A stretch of 64,000 bases of DNA, from the NCBI GenBank assembly GCA_944321125.1, contig CALUKD010000003.1, positions 124,001-188,000 of the forward strand, written 5' to 3'. Below are positions 46,723-54,603 of this stretch, in pieces. A program made the translations under genes and the position numbers. The stretch is from Candidatus Butyricimonas faecavium. Lineage in GTDB: Bacteria; Bacteroidota; Bacteroidia; Bacteroidales; Marinifilaceae. The notes under the pieces are model-generated. The model was not told the origin of the DNA. It searched no databases and saw only the letters and a list, made by a program, of their open reading frames with translations. Position 1 is the stretch's first letter; every line of letters begins with the position of its first letter.

Positions 46723-49455
46723 ATGAAATTTAGTTTATTATTTATTCTCGGTTTATTTTGTTTTTCTGAGTTATGGGCCGGACCGGGTAAGGTGGTCATT
46801 AAAGGGGCAGAAGAAAATGTTTGTATTTATAACAGTGAACGGGGGCGGGGGCGCAAGTATTTCGTTCCAGAGAAAAATATGAGAGAGACTGTAATTTTAT
46901 TGCCAGAAGGAGAATGTGAGGATCTTTTTTATTTGATATCGGGAGATGAGACTTCTTGGATACGGGTGTTACCGGATGAAACGATTATGGTGGATGTTAG
47001 GAAGAAGCCTTGGAAATTTTCAGGGGATTCGAAAGCGATTAATCGTTATTTGTACGGGTGGACACAAAAAATGTTTTTCGGGAAGCCGAACGCTTTGACG
47101 TATCGGGTGGAAATGATGTTCCACCAGTTACCTAGCCGAGAAAAAAGGGTACCTGATCCCAAGATATTTTATACGAAAGAGTATATCGAATGGTTAGATA
47201 ATGTTGGGTTAGAGGCGATGGATGATTTAGTGAAGGCGAATTTGAAGGATGATTTATTTGAAGAAGAACAAGAAAGAAGGATTTATTATAGCTGGCTGGA
47301 AATGCAGTTGCAAAATTACCAGTTGGCGAAGGATATCGTAGAAATTCCGGCAGAAGCATTTGTTTTCCTAAACGAGATAGAATTTAAAAATACGGAATTT
47401 CTGAATTATCCGGGAATGGATGATGTCTTGAGAATATATTTTGATATGGCAGATGCTTCTGGGTTAATCAAATATGATAATTATACTTTCTTACAAAGAA
47501 GGGCCGAGCGGATTACAAACACGGAAATTCGTGATTATTATATATTACAAGAATTGAATAATATCATTCGGAATCAATGGTTGTATCAGTTAGATAAGGT
47601 TATCGCTTCTGTGGAAGAAATGGTAATGACACAAGATGGAAAGGAAAAATTAGCCGAGTGTAAAAAACATTATCAGGATTCATTAAAATCGGACGATAAT
47701 CAGGCGGGAAAGAGGGCGATAAATATATCCTTTAAAGATGTAAACGATAAAGAATGGAATCTGTATATGTTAAAGGGGAAATATGTCCTGATCGACGTTT
47801 GGGCGACTTGGTGTGGCCCTTGTAAATATCAAATTCCTCATTTGATGCGTTTGGAAGAAGAACTTAAGGAACGTGATATTGTGTTTGTTTCTTTGTCAGC
47901 AGATAAGTCTGTTGACACGCAGAAGTGGAGGGATATGGTACGGGAATTCGGAATGAAAGGTATTTGCGGAATTGCCCCGGATGCTTTTGATCATCCATTT
48001 TTCGAAAAATATAAAGTGAAGAGTATCCCCCGGTTTATTTTAATTGATCCACAAGGGAACATCGTTATGACAAAAGCCCGTCGCCCGTCAGATCCTGTTT
48101 TAAAAATGCAATTGGAAGAGTTGTTAAACTGCTATGATCAAGAGAAAACAACTATAAGCGGTAAGATCAACGGGGTAGAAGATGGAACTCAGATATTTGT
48201 TGCTCATCGAGTAGGAATGATGACTTACCCATTGGCTCAAACGGAGGTAAAAGACGGAAAATTCGAATTAAGTTTTGCTTTGAATCAGTCTGAATTTATT
48301 AGCTTTTCGTCTCCTAAGATATTTTATAATACTATATGGGCTAAACCAGGAGATCGGATTGTGTTAGACGGGGGAGAGTCTTTATCCTACAGTGGGGGAG
48401 AGTTTGAGTTTAATAATCTGTTGATGAATATTAATTCAAGGTATGGGAAACGTTGGCCCAGTGGTGAAAAAGTATTTGATCAAAAACGGGGTAAGTTATT
48501 GTACTATATTTATATGGATATCCGGAAGGATATAGATACAAGTATTTTGCGTCCGGAAATGAAACGGTTATTGTTGGGATATTTTCAGGGAGTATTACTT
48601 GATAAAATGTATGGAACGATTGCTTTTTCGAAGGTGTTTGGAAAAGGAATTCCCCGTCCGATTGTAAAAACGGGGTATTCTGATGCAGTACTTAAGATTG
48701 AGTTGTTACCAGAATTGGTACATTACCCGGGTTGGACGGACGGAGTGCAAGAATTATTGTATGCCCGTTTGGCAGCAGGAATGATAAAGATTAAAGGACA
48801 GGGAAGTTATGTGACAGATATGGCTTTAGGACTTAAAGATGAAAGGTTACGGGAAACTTATATCATAGACCAATTACAGATGGAGATTTTACGAGGTCAT
48901 TTGATTGGCATCGAGGAACGAATTGAGAATGCCCGTTCTATGGTAGAAAGTGTAGAAAATCGGGCATTGTTGTCCGAAATGCCAGAACAAGCAGGTAAAG
49001 CATTGCAAAGGTATAAAGTTGCATTGCCTGAAACCGATCTGAGTGGATTTTCCTTTGAGAATGAGAAAGGTGAACGGATTGCATTGGCTGATTTCAAAGG
49101 AAAATATGTATTTATTGATATTTGGTCCACGGGGTGCAATCCTTGCATCGGGGAGATCCCTTATATCAAGGAAATGGAGCATCGTTTTGTCGGGAAGCCA
49201 ATCACTTGGGTCTCCATTTCGATGGATTTAAATAAGAGAGTGTGGTTGGATTTCTTGAAAGTGAAAGGAATGAAAGGTGTCCAATTAATTTGTGATAAAG
49301 GATTTAAAGATCCTTTTGCAAAACAGATTGCTTTAGGAGGAATTCCCCGGTTTTTGTTGTTGGACAAAGAAGGAAAAATAATTGATTTCCAATCTTTACG
49401 CCCTTCTAATCCGGTGTTGGGAGAGTTGTTGCGATTGATGTTAGATAAGAAATAA
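46723..49455 (+). CDS. Two-domain TlpA-type thiol-disulfide protein, locus 2
   Basis: 910 aa from ATG 46723 (MKFSLLFILGLFCFSELWAG, a clean signal peptide); the frame is open to 46669, but that start lies inside a strong hairpin. Thioredoxin domain 1 has WATWCGPCKYQIPHL (Cys364/Cys367) and KSIPRFILIDPQG. A DUF4369-like beta region follows (TTISGKINGVEDGTQIFVAH). Domain 2, at the end, has WSTGCNPCIGEIPYIKEME (Cys805/Cys808) with GGIPRFLLLDKEG. Two thioredoxin folds with different CxxC dipeptides suggest an internal electron relay or two redox potentials; that is an inference. Confidence 0.9.
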   Translation: MKFSLLFILGLFCFSELWAGPGKVVIKGAEENVCIYNSERGRGRKYFVPEKNMRETVILLPEGECEDLFYLISGDETSWIRVLPDETIMVDVRKKPWKFSGDSKAINRYLYGWTQKMFFGKPNALTYRVEMMFHQLPSREKRVPDPKIFYTKEYIEWLDNVGLEAMDDLVKANLKDDLFEEEQERRIYYSWLEMQLQNYQLAKDIVEIPAEAFVFLNEIEFKNTEFLNYPGMDDVLRIYFDMADASGLIKYDNYTFLQRRAERITNTEIRDYYILQELNNIIRNQWLYQLDKVIASVEEMVMTQDGKEKLAECKKHYQDSLKSDDNQAGKRAINISFKDVNDKEWNLYMLKGKYVLIDVWATWCGPCKYQIPHLMRLEEELKERDIVFVSLSADKSVDTQKWRDMVREFGMKGICGIAPDAFDHPFFEKYKVKSIPRFILIDPQGNIVMTKARRPSDPVLKMQLEELLNCYDQEKTTISGKINGVEDGTQIFVAHRVGMMTYPLAQTEVKDGKFELSFALNQSEFISFSSPKIFYNTIWAKPGDRIVLDGGESLSYSGGEFEFNNLLMNINSRYGKRWPSGEKVFDQKRGKLLYYIYMDIRKDIDTSILRPEMKRLLLGYFQGVLLDKMYGTIAFSKVFGKGIPRPIVKTGYSDAVLKIELLPELVHYPGWTDGVQELLYARLAAGMIKIKGQGSYVTDMALGLKDERLRETYIIDQLQMEILRGHLIGIEERIENARSMVESVENRALLSEMPEQAGKALQRYKVALPETDLSGFSFENEKGERIALADFKGKYVFIDIWSTGCNPCIGEIPYIKEMEHRFVGKPITWVSISMDLNKRVWLDFLKVKGMKGVQLICDKGFKDPFAKQIALGGIPRFLLLDKEGKIIDFQSLRPSNPVLGELLRLMLDKK

Positions 49456-49473
49456 TATTTAATAGCAAAATAT

Positions 49474-49578
49474 ATGAGAATATTGATTTTTATATTCATA
49501 TTTAGCTGTTGTGCGTGTACGGAGGTAAAAGAGGAACTTTTGATGAAATTATTCCAATATCTAAATTTTAATATTTAG
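49474..49578 (+). CDS. Very small putative lipoprotein (uncertain)
   Basis: 34 codons: a hydrophobic start (MRILIFIFIFSCCACTEVKE) that looks like a lipoprotein signal with Cys at 12, 13 and 15, followed by ~20 polar/hydrophobic residues. It lies 18 bases after the two-domain TlpA gene and before the terminator, so it is on the transcript. It may be a real small lipoprotein or the truncated start of a lost gene. Confidence 0.35.
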   Translation: MRILIFIFIFSCCACTEVKEELLMKLFQYLNFNI

Positions 49579-49601
49579 AAACTAAAAAAATGGAAGAGAA
49601 A

Positions 49602-49643
49602 AAAGAGACTGCCAAGTATTATTCTTGTGGTAGTCTCTTTATT
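49602..49643 (+). terminator. Terminator of uptake locus 2
   Basis: AAAGAGACTGCCA (49602-49614) pairs perfectly with TGGTAGTCTCTTT (49628-49640), after an A-rich and before a T-rich stretch. Confidence 0.88.
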
Positions 49644-49662
49644 ACCTAGTAAAGATAAAGTT

Positions 49663-50368
49663 ATGAAGTATGTATTTGAATTCAATGCCGAGGAACTTAG
49701 AAAATTTTGTCAATTCAAAAATGATGACAGAAAGGGAATATGCTTGTTCATCCGGGATGATCGGGGTAGGATGCGTGAGGCATATTACAATTTATATTAT
49801 GACCGGGCTACTATAGTTCGAAAAGAGCATAGATCTATGTTTTTTGGAGGATCAAACGAGTATGTCTGGTTTGTGATTGGTGATATTTTGGATTTGTCGA
49901 AAATCGAGGCAGATGTTTTTGAGTTTGTTTATTCTAAGGAAAATTTGAATGTATTGTTAATGGAAGTTGTTTGAGTGGTTCGCTTACGATTAAAAAATGA
50001 CTTAGAGTTTGTAGAGAGTTTGCCTGAATGTGTGATTGATCTCGATATAAATCGTTTAATGCAGATAATAATTAATCTGATCACGACAGCCATAAAATTT
50101 ACAATCAAGGGGAGTATTCGTGTCGGGTGTAGGTTGCGGGAGGATGAGTTGTTGTATTTTTATGTTTCGGACACGGATGTGGTATTCCTGCAGACAAGTT
50201 AAAGTGGTATTTGGGCGGTTTGTAAAATTAAATTCTTTCCAACAGGGGACCGGGTTAGGGCTTTCTATCTGCGAGAGTGTTGTGACTCGATTAGGGGGAC
50301 AGATTGGGGTTGTGTCAGAAGTTGGGCAAGGGACAACTTTCTGGTTTACCCAACCTAAATCTTCATAG
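49663..50368 (+). pseudogene. Broken sensor histidine kinase
   Basis: From ~49880 the frame reads like the end of a HisKA domain (GDILDLSKIEADVFEF). An in-frame TGA at 49972-49974 follows, then the HATPase domain continues in the same frame ([20 protein letters not shown] as N-box). At the G1 box a one-base loss turns the expected [10 protein letters not shown] into DTDVVFLQT (near 50170-50195). A second shift restores [20 protein letters not shown] (G2 box). So there is one stop and two frameshifts. The N-terminal ~65 codons (MKYVFEFNAEELRKFCQF...) do not look like HisKA and may come from another gene. The usual phospho-acceptor His motif is absent. Confidence 0.85.
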
Positions 50369-50413
50369 CAATAAAAGAATAAATATGACGAATAAATATG
50401 TGATAAAAAATAG

Positions 50414-50452
50414 AAGGTGTTTGGAATTCATTTAACTTTACCGAACACCTTT
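50414..50452 (-). terminator. Terminator of the C69 dipeptidase gene
   Basis: AAGGTGTT (50414-50421) pairs with AACACCTT (50444-50451), with a second GG/CC next to it. On the minus strand the stem is followed by CTATTTTTT. It lies 13 bases beyond the stop. Confidence 0.75.
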
Positions 50453-50464
50453 AGGAAAATTCAA

Positions 50465-52096
50465 TTATCTCATTCTATTGTTCGTGTATTTTGTGATCAG
50501 CGTATTTCTGAGTTGTAGATAGGTTTGCATGATCGTATCGGCACATTCCTGCGTATATTTGTTAAGTAATTCTATTGCTTTCTTTGGATTTTTCTTTTGT
50601 AGGGCGATAAACTCTTTCTCGATTTCAGCGTTACGTTCGAAGAAGGATTGTTCCATGGGAGCTCGTGCAGCTTCTAGATCCTTTTTCCCGTCTTGCCAGT
50701 TCAAATAGAGTAAATTGTCGACAAAGTCAATGGCCCAGCGAGCAGAATTATCGGAGTATTTTTTAGGATTATACGTAGAATAGACTTCCGGGATACGGGT
50801 AACGCCCGTGAAAATCGGGAGGTAAGGTGAAGTGTATGCGTTATCTTGGAAGACCCAATAAATTCCACCGATTTCTCTAGGAAGATCAGAGCGGAGCTGG
50901 GCAACCATGCCATATTCCCCGTCAACCCGTGCCACAAGACGTCGGCGAGTAGTCTTCATTAATTTTTGTGTTTCACTGGATGGGAAAGGGGTGGCTAGTT
51001 TACTTTTTACCATATTCCCGTTTTTATCTGGGTAATACCAAACAGCATCATTCTCTTTATCATAGATTGTTCCAGAGAATGTAGAACGTTGGAAGTCCAT
51101 GAAGTCTTTTACGGAAACCTTTCGCTCTGGTTTAAAGGAGAATGGGTAGACGTTAAGTGGTTCTACGTATTGAATGGATTGGTTCAAATTGTCAAATGGG
51201 TTGTTGGTACGTCTGGATGGGATCGGGTCGAGGGAGGGGGCGAAGGTGTTGATGAATAACCAAAAACGGTTTGTGGCCCACTCTCTGGGGGTCGGGGCAT
51301 AAATATCTTGCCAGATGAAAGGTTTTCCGCTTTCCGGGGAATACCAGCCGTTTTCAATGGCTACCTGCTGGTAGTTGGACGAGGCACGGAATTGTTCCGG
51401 TCGGGAAAGATCTATTTCTTTGATGATACTCCAGTTGGGAATAATGGCAATTTCATCATCCGGTACCCGTTGTGCGGCCCAGATTACTCCCGGTTTGCCA
51501 CTTTCCGGAATCCAGTTTTTACCGACACTGAAAAGTTCAAGAACCCACACTTCTTCTGGATCCGCAATCGTAAGACATTCCGATTCCGGCCCGCAAGAGG
51601 GGAGAAATCCGTATTTTTCCATGAGTGAGGTGATGAGGGTAAGAGCCTCTTCTGCTGTTTTGCAACGTTGTAAGGCAAAAATCATAGCTTGCTCCACGGT
51701 CATGATTTGTTTTCCTTCTCCTTTGTTTACTTGCAATTCGAGACGTTGGCTTGTGGTACTTTCCCCGATACATAGCTGGTACTCATTGATGTGGGAGTAG
51801 GCGGATTGAAAATATGTGTAGGTTTGTTCGACTTGCGGGATATAGCCTAAGATTTCCCCGTTATCATCCAAAGGAAGGTCAATTCGCTGTATGCCGTAAT
51901 ACACGGGAGCCATACTTCCTTTGGGAAATTTCTGACCTGCCACGACCCGAATGCGACAATCCGCACCGGCATCCGTGTGTGAATTTAAAACACTACCGTC
52001 AACTGTGGCTTTTTTGCCGGCCACGATGATCGTACAGGTTTTTCCTGTCTGTAAAAAAAGGAAGACTGTTACAAGAAATAAAAAGAAGGTTTTCAT
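50465..52096 (-). CDS. C69-family dipeptidase
   Basis: 543 aa, exported (signal peptide MKTFFLFLVTVFLFLQTGKT). Mature protein starts at Cys21 (CTIIVAGKKATVDGSVLNSH), the N-terminal nucleophile expected of Ntn-type C69 peptidases; the following TVDGS and NSHTDAGADCR are family motifs. ESECLTIADPEEVWVLELF (~185-203) and the WAAQRVPDDEIAIIPN region match known C69 sequences. It should cleave dipeptides in the periplasm or at the surface. Monocistronic by its terminator; the DUF3089 gene is 113 bases upstream on the same strand. Confidence 0.93.
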   Translation of the reverse strand: MKTFFLFLVTVFLFLQTGKTCTIIVAGKKATVDGSVLNSHTDAGADCRIRVVAGQKFPKGSMAPVYYGIQRIDLPLDDNGEILGYIPQVEQTYTYFQSAYSHINEYQLCIGESTTSQRLELQVNKGEGKQIMTVEQAMIFALQRCKTAEEALTLITSLMEKYGFLPSCGPESECLTIADPEEVWVLELFSVGKNWIPESGKPGVIWAAQRVPDDEIAIIPNWSIIKEIDLSRPEQFRASSNYQQVAIENGWYSPESGKPFIWQDIYAPTPREWATNRFWLFINTFAPSLDPIPSRRTNNPFDNLNQSIQYVEPLNVYPFSFKPERKVSVKDFMDFQRSTFSGTIYDKENDAVWYYPDKNGNMVKSKLATPFPSSETQKLMKTTRRRLVARVDGEYGMVAQLRSDLPREIGGIYWVFQDNAYTSPYLPIFTGVTRIPEVYSTYNPKKYSDNSARWAIDFVDNLLYLNWQDGKKDLEAARAPMEQSFFERNAEIEKEFIALQKKNPKKAIELLNKYTQECADTIMQTYLQLRNTLITKYTNNRMR

Positions 52097-52209
52097 GTGT
52101 AATATGATTTTTGTTTTTTTGTAAGTATCATGCTGGAGGGGTGAGTTTTGCCGTTGAGAGAGTCTGCGAGAGAGACGAACGATTCAATGATATTTTTTTA
52201 TTTTCCCCG

Positions 52210-53178
52210 TTAATTTAATTGAAGAAAATGTTCATGGAATGCCCGTATGCGTTGCAAAACATTTTTTCTCAAATTCTGATTATAGAGATTAAATTCTTCC
52301 ACATGTAGATTACCTTTGGGCAAAAGTACTTTCACGCTGGGGATATAGTATTTGTCTTCATCGATTCCTGTTACCACGATTGCGTGGATAGAAGGGTTGA
52401 TTGATGCGGTAAAACCTTGATAAGAAACTCCTGTGCTAGTATCGATTTTCCAGTTCAAAGGATTAATACACACTGTGTTATTTTTGAATAGTGGGGAAAC
52501 AGCTTCCGGTTTTGTCACGCTATTGAATCCGATGAGTACTCCCACGTCCGTAGAATCTTTAGCTATTTGTAGATAAGGATAACTATCTATTTCCTCTTGC
52601 GTGATTGTGTATCCGATAGCGTAGGATGCAACCAAGTGCTGGTAAATTTCTGGTGTTATTTCGTGTTTTAATAATTCAATTACAGCTTTTGCTCCTTGAC
52701 TATGTCCGGCAAGAATGAAAGGGCGACCTTGATTATAATTGTTCCAGTAATAACGAAAGGCATCCGCTACATCTTTATAAGCCAATTTAAAACGTTTCTC
52801 GATGAGAGCCGTGTCTAAAGATAACCAGCTGTCCATCGAAATTTGACGATAGTAAGGCGAGAAAAAATTACAGCTGTCTGCCAAAATATTTTTTGCCAAT
52901 TGAATGGAAGGGTCTACCATTTGACGCTGTTGCGTGTTAAATATATCCATGTTGTGCTGTGTTTGCCCTAAGCTGTCGGTATAATCCCAAATGCAAGTAG
53001 GCACCACATAAAAAATATCGACCTTTTTGTTTATACTATCTTGGTTGGCTCCAAACCAACACCTGCTATCCGAATAATCCACCCTGTTATTCGTGGAATC
53101 CGAAGAAATTTTCCCACAGGTAATAAACGAAAGGAAGAGATAAATGGAAAAAATATATTTCAAAGTAGCTTTCCCCAT
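52210..53178 (-). CDS. DUF3089 lipoprotein, alpha/beta-hydrolase-like
   Basis: 322 aa with lipobox SFITCGK (Cys21). The DUF3089 body begins RCWFGANQDSINKKVDIFYV then VPTCIWD. The nucleophile elbow is AGHSQGAKAV with Ser160, and a late His (INPSIHAIVVTG) could complete a catalytic triad. Activity on an ester or acyl substrate is likely, but the substrate is unknown. Promoter box upstream at 53209-53216. Confidence 0.87.
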   Translation of the reverse strand: MGKATLKYIFSIYLFLSFITCGKISSDSTNNRVDYSDSRCWFGANQDSINKKVDIFYVVPTCIWDYTDSLGQTQHNMDIFNTQQRQMVDPSIQLAKNILADSCNFFSPYYRQISMDSWLSLDTALIEKRFKLAYKDVADAFRYYWNNYNQGRPFILAGHSQGAKAVIELLKHEITPEIYQHLVASYAIGYTITQEEIDSYPYLQIAKDSTDVGVLIGFNSVTKPEAVSPLFKNNTVCINPLNWKIDTSTGVSYQGFTASINPSIHAIVVTGIDEDKYYIPSVKVLLPKGNLHVEEFNLYNQNLRKNVLQRIRAFHEHFLQLN

Positions 53179-53208
53179 AATTTTTAGTTTTTGATATAAG
53201 ATTCAAGA

Positions 53209-53216
53209 CAAAAATA
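53209..53216 (-). promoter_or_regulatory. -7 promoter box for the DUF3089 gene
   Basis: Minus strand TATTTTTG, an exact TAnnTTTG, about 31 bases before the ATG. Confidence 0.55.
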
Positions 53217-53504
53217 GGTATTTTCTTCTTAATATTTATAATTGTGGAGTAAGCGTTTTTATCCTGTTGAGGGATTACTCTTGTTTGTATGTAAATCTTT
53301 TTAGGGTAATAAGAGAGAATTCTAGTAAATAACTTGATTATACTTAGTGTATATAGGGTGTAATAACGTGTCAAAGACGTTCATGAAGATCTTTGATTCG
53401 AAAATTAGTGTGAAAGGAATAGATATTCTATAAAATTATATCGGCTTATTATTGGCTAACCTTCTCACAATCTTATGCTTTTTTACGAAAAAAAGATAGA
53501 AATA

Positions 53505-53536
53505 TTTGGTAGTAATGATTAAAGTTAGTACCTTTG
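53505..53536 (+). promoter_or_regulatory. Promoter of the rpsL ribosomal operon
   Basis: A -33 TTTG (53505-53508) and a -7 TACCTTTG followed by C (53529-53536), with a 20-base spacer: the full Bacteroidota consensus. It is the clearest promoter in the window, 42 bases before rpsL. Confidence 0.85.
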
Positions 53537-53578
53537 CGAGCCAAATTGAATAAAAGTAACTAATTTAAAAGTACTTGT

Positions 53579-53986
53579 ATGCCAACTATTCAACAGTTAG
53601 TAAGAAAAGGAAGAACAAGAATTCAGGATAAGAGCAAGGCTCCGGCTTTGGATGCTTGTCCGCAAAGACGGGGGGTTTGCGTTCGTGTGTATACGACGAC
53701 CCCGAAGAAACCGAACTCAGCAATGAGAAAGGTTGCCAGAGTTAGATTAACCAACGGGAAAGAGGTGAACGCCTACATTCCGGGAGAAGGACACAACTTG
53801 CAAGAACACTCTATCGTGTTGATCAGAGGCGGTCGTGTGAAAGACCTTCCGGGAGTTCGTTATCACTTGGTTCGCGGAACATTGGATGCAGCCGGTGTAA
53901 ACGGTCGTTTGCAAGGGCGTTCCAAGTATGGTGCTAAGAGACCGAAAAAAGGTGCTGCAGCAGCTCCGGCAAAAGGTAAAAAGTAA
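53579..53986 (+). CDS. rpsL: 30S ribosomal protein S12 (uS12)
   Basis: Decoding-centre protein. 135 aa with the invariant [12 protein letters not shown] loop (~40-51) and [13 protein letters not shown] (~84-96). The lysines where streptomycin-resistance changes usually occur (43/44 and 88) are unchanged. The C-terminus has a short Ala/Lys tail. First gene of the str part, 116 bases before rpsG. Confidence 0.98.
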   Translation: MPTIQQLVRKGRTRIQDKSKAPALDACPQRRGVCVRVYTTTPKKPNSAMRKVARVRLTNGKEVNAYIPGEGHNLQEHSIVLIRGGRVKDLPGVRYHLVRGTLDAAGVNGRLQGRSKYGAKRPKKGAAAAPAKGKK

Positions 53987-54037
53987 AAAGATTAATTGAC
54001 AGGAGTTGTTTATGGGTTGTTCCCGAAAAGTTGAGTA

Positions 54038-54055
54038 AATGGTCGTGAGACCGTT
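54038..54055 (+). promoter_or_regulatory. GTGA-loop hairpin between rpsL and rpsG
   Basis: AATGGTC, loop GTGA, GACCGTT: a 7-bp stem (one G-U) with a GNRA-type tetraloop, in the 116-base gap. The rest of the gap (GTTGTTCCCGAAAAG, GAAGACCGGAAAGGG) may also be structured. A ribosomal-protein binding leader is possible. Confidence 0.45.
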
Positions 54056-54102
54056 GAAGACCGGAAAGGGCAGCGAACGAACAAATTCGTAAACTAGAAG
54101 AG

Positions 54103-54582
54103 ATGAGAAAAAGTAAACCAAAAAAAAGAATCCTGTTACCGGACCCCAAATTCAACGATGTGTTGGTTACCCGGTTTGTTAATGATTTAATGGTAGACGG
54201 AAAGAAGTCTATCGCGTTTAGAATTTTCTACGATGCAATTGATATCGTGGATGAAAAAATGGCCAAGAAGGAAGAAAAATCCGCATTGGACATCTGGAAG
54301 CAAGCTTTGGAGAATATTACTCCGCAAGTAGAGGTAAAGAGCCGTCGTGTAGGTGGAGCAACATTCCAAGTGCCGATGGAAATCAACCCGATGAGAAAAA
54401 GAGCTATCTCCGTGAAAAATATGATATTGTTCTCTCGCAAAAGAAGCGGAAGAAACATGGCAGAAAAACTAGCTGCTGAAATCATGGCTGCATACAAGGA
54501 AGAAGGAGCGGCTTTCAAGAAGAAAGAGGATATTCATCGTATGGCTGAAGCCAACAGAGCTTTTGCACATTTCAGATTTTAA
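54103..54582 (+). CDS. rpsG: 30S ribosomal protein S7 (uS7)
   Basis: Primary 16S rRNA binder of the 30S head. 159 aa, [20 protein letters not shown] start, [17 protein letters not shown] (~78-94) and the C-terminal [18 protein letters not shown] are typical. fusA follows after 21 bases. Confidence 0.98.
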   Translation: MRKSKPKKRILLPDPKFNDVLVTRFVNDLMVDGKKSIAFRIFYDAIDIVDEKMAKKEEKSALDIWKQALENITPQVEVKSRRVGGATFQVPMEINPMRKRAISVKNMILFSRKRSGRNMAEKLAAEIMAAYKEEGAAFKKKEDIHRMAEANRAFAHFRF

Positions 54583-54603
54583 TTGAAGGGATAAGGTAAG
54601 AAA

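Larger units (their letters stand above)
53179..53578 (+). other. Gap between the DUF3089 gene and rpsL
   Basis: Divergent promoter region. It holds the leftward -7 box at 53209-53216 and the rightward rpsL promoter at 53505-53536. The ~290 bases between are AT-rich with no supported gene. Confidence 0.6.

Noticed and set aside
49975-50368. Two separate small genes at 49975-50202 and 50120-50368
   Set aside because: Together with the frame before them they read as one histidine kinase broken by a stop and frameshifts, so they are not independent genes.
53579-53986. Streptomycin-resistance changes in S12
   Set aside because: The relevant lysines (43/44 and 88) and the following proline are the usual sensitive residues.
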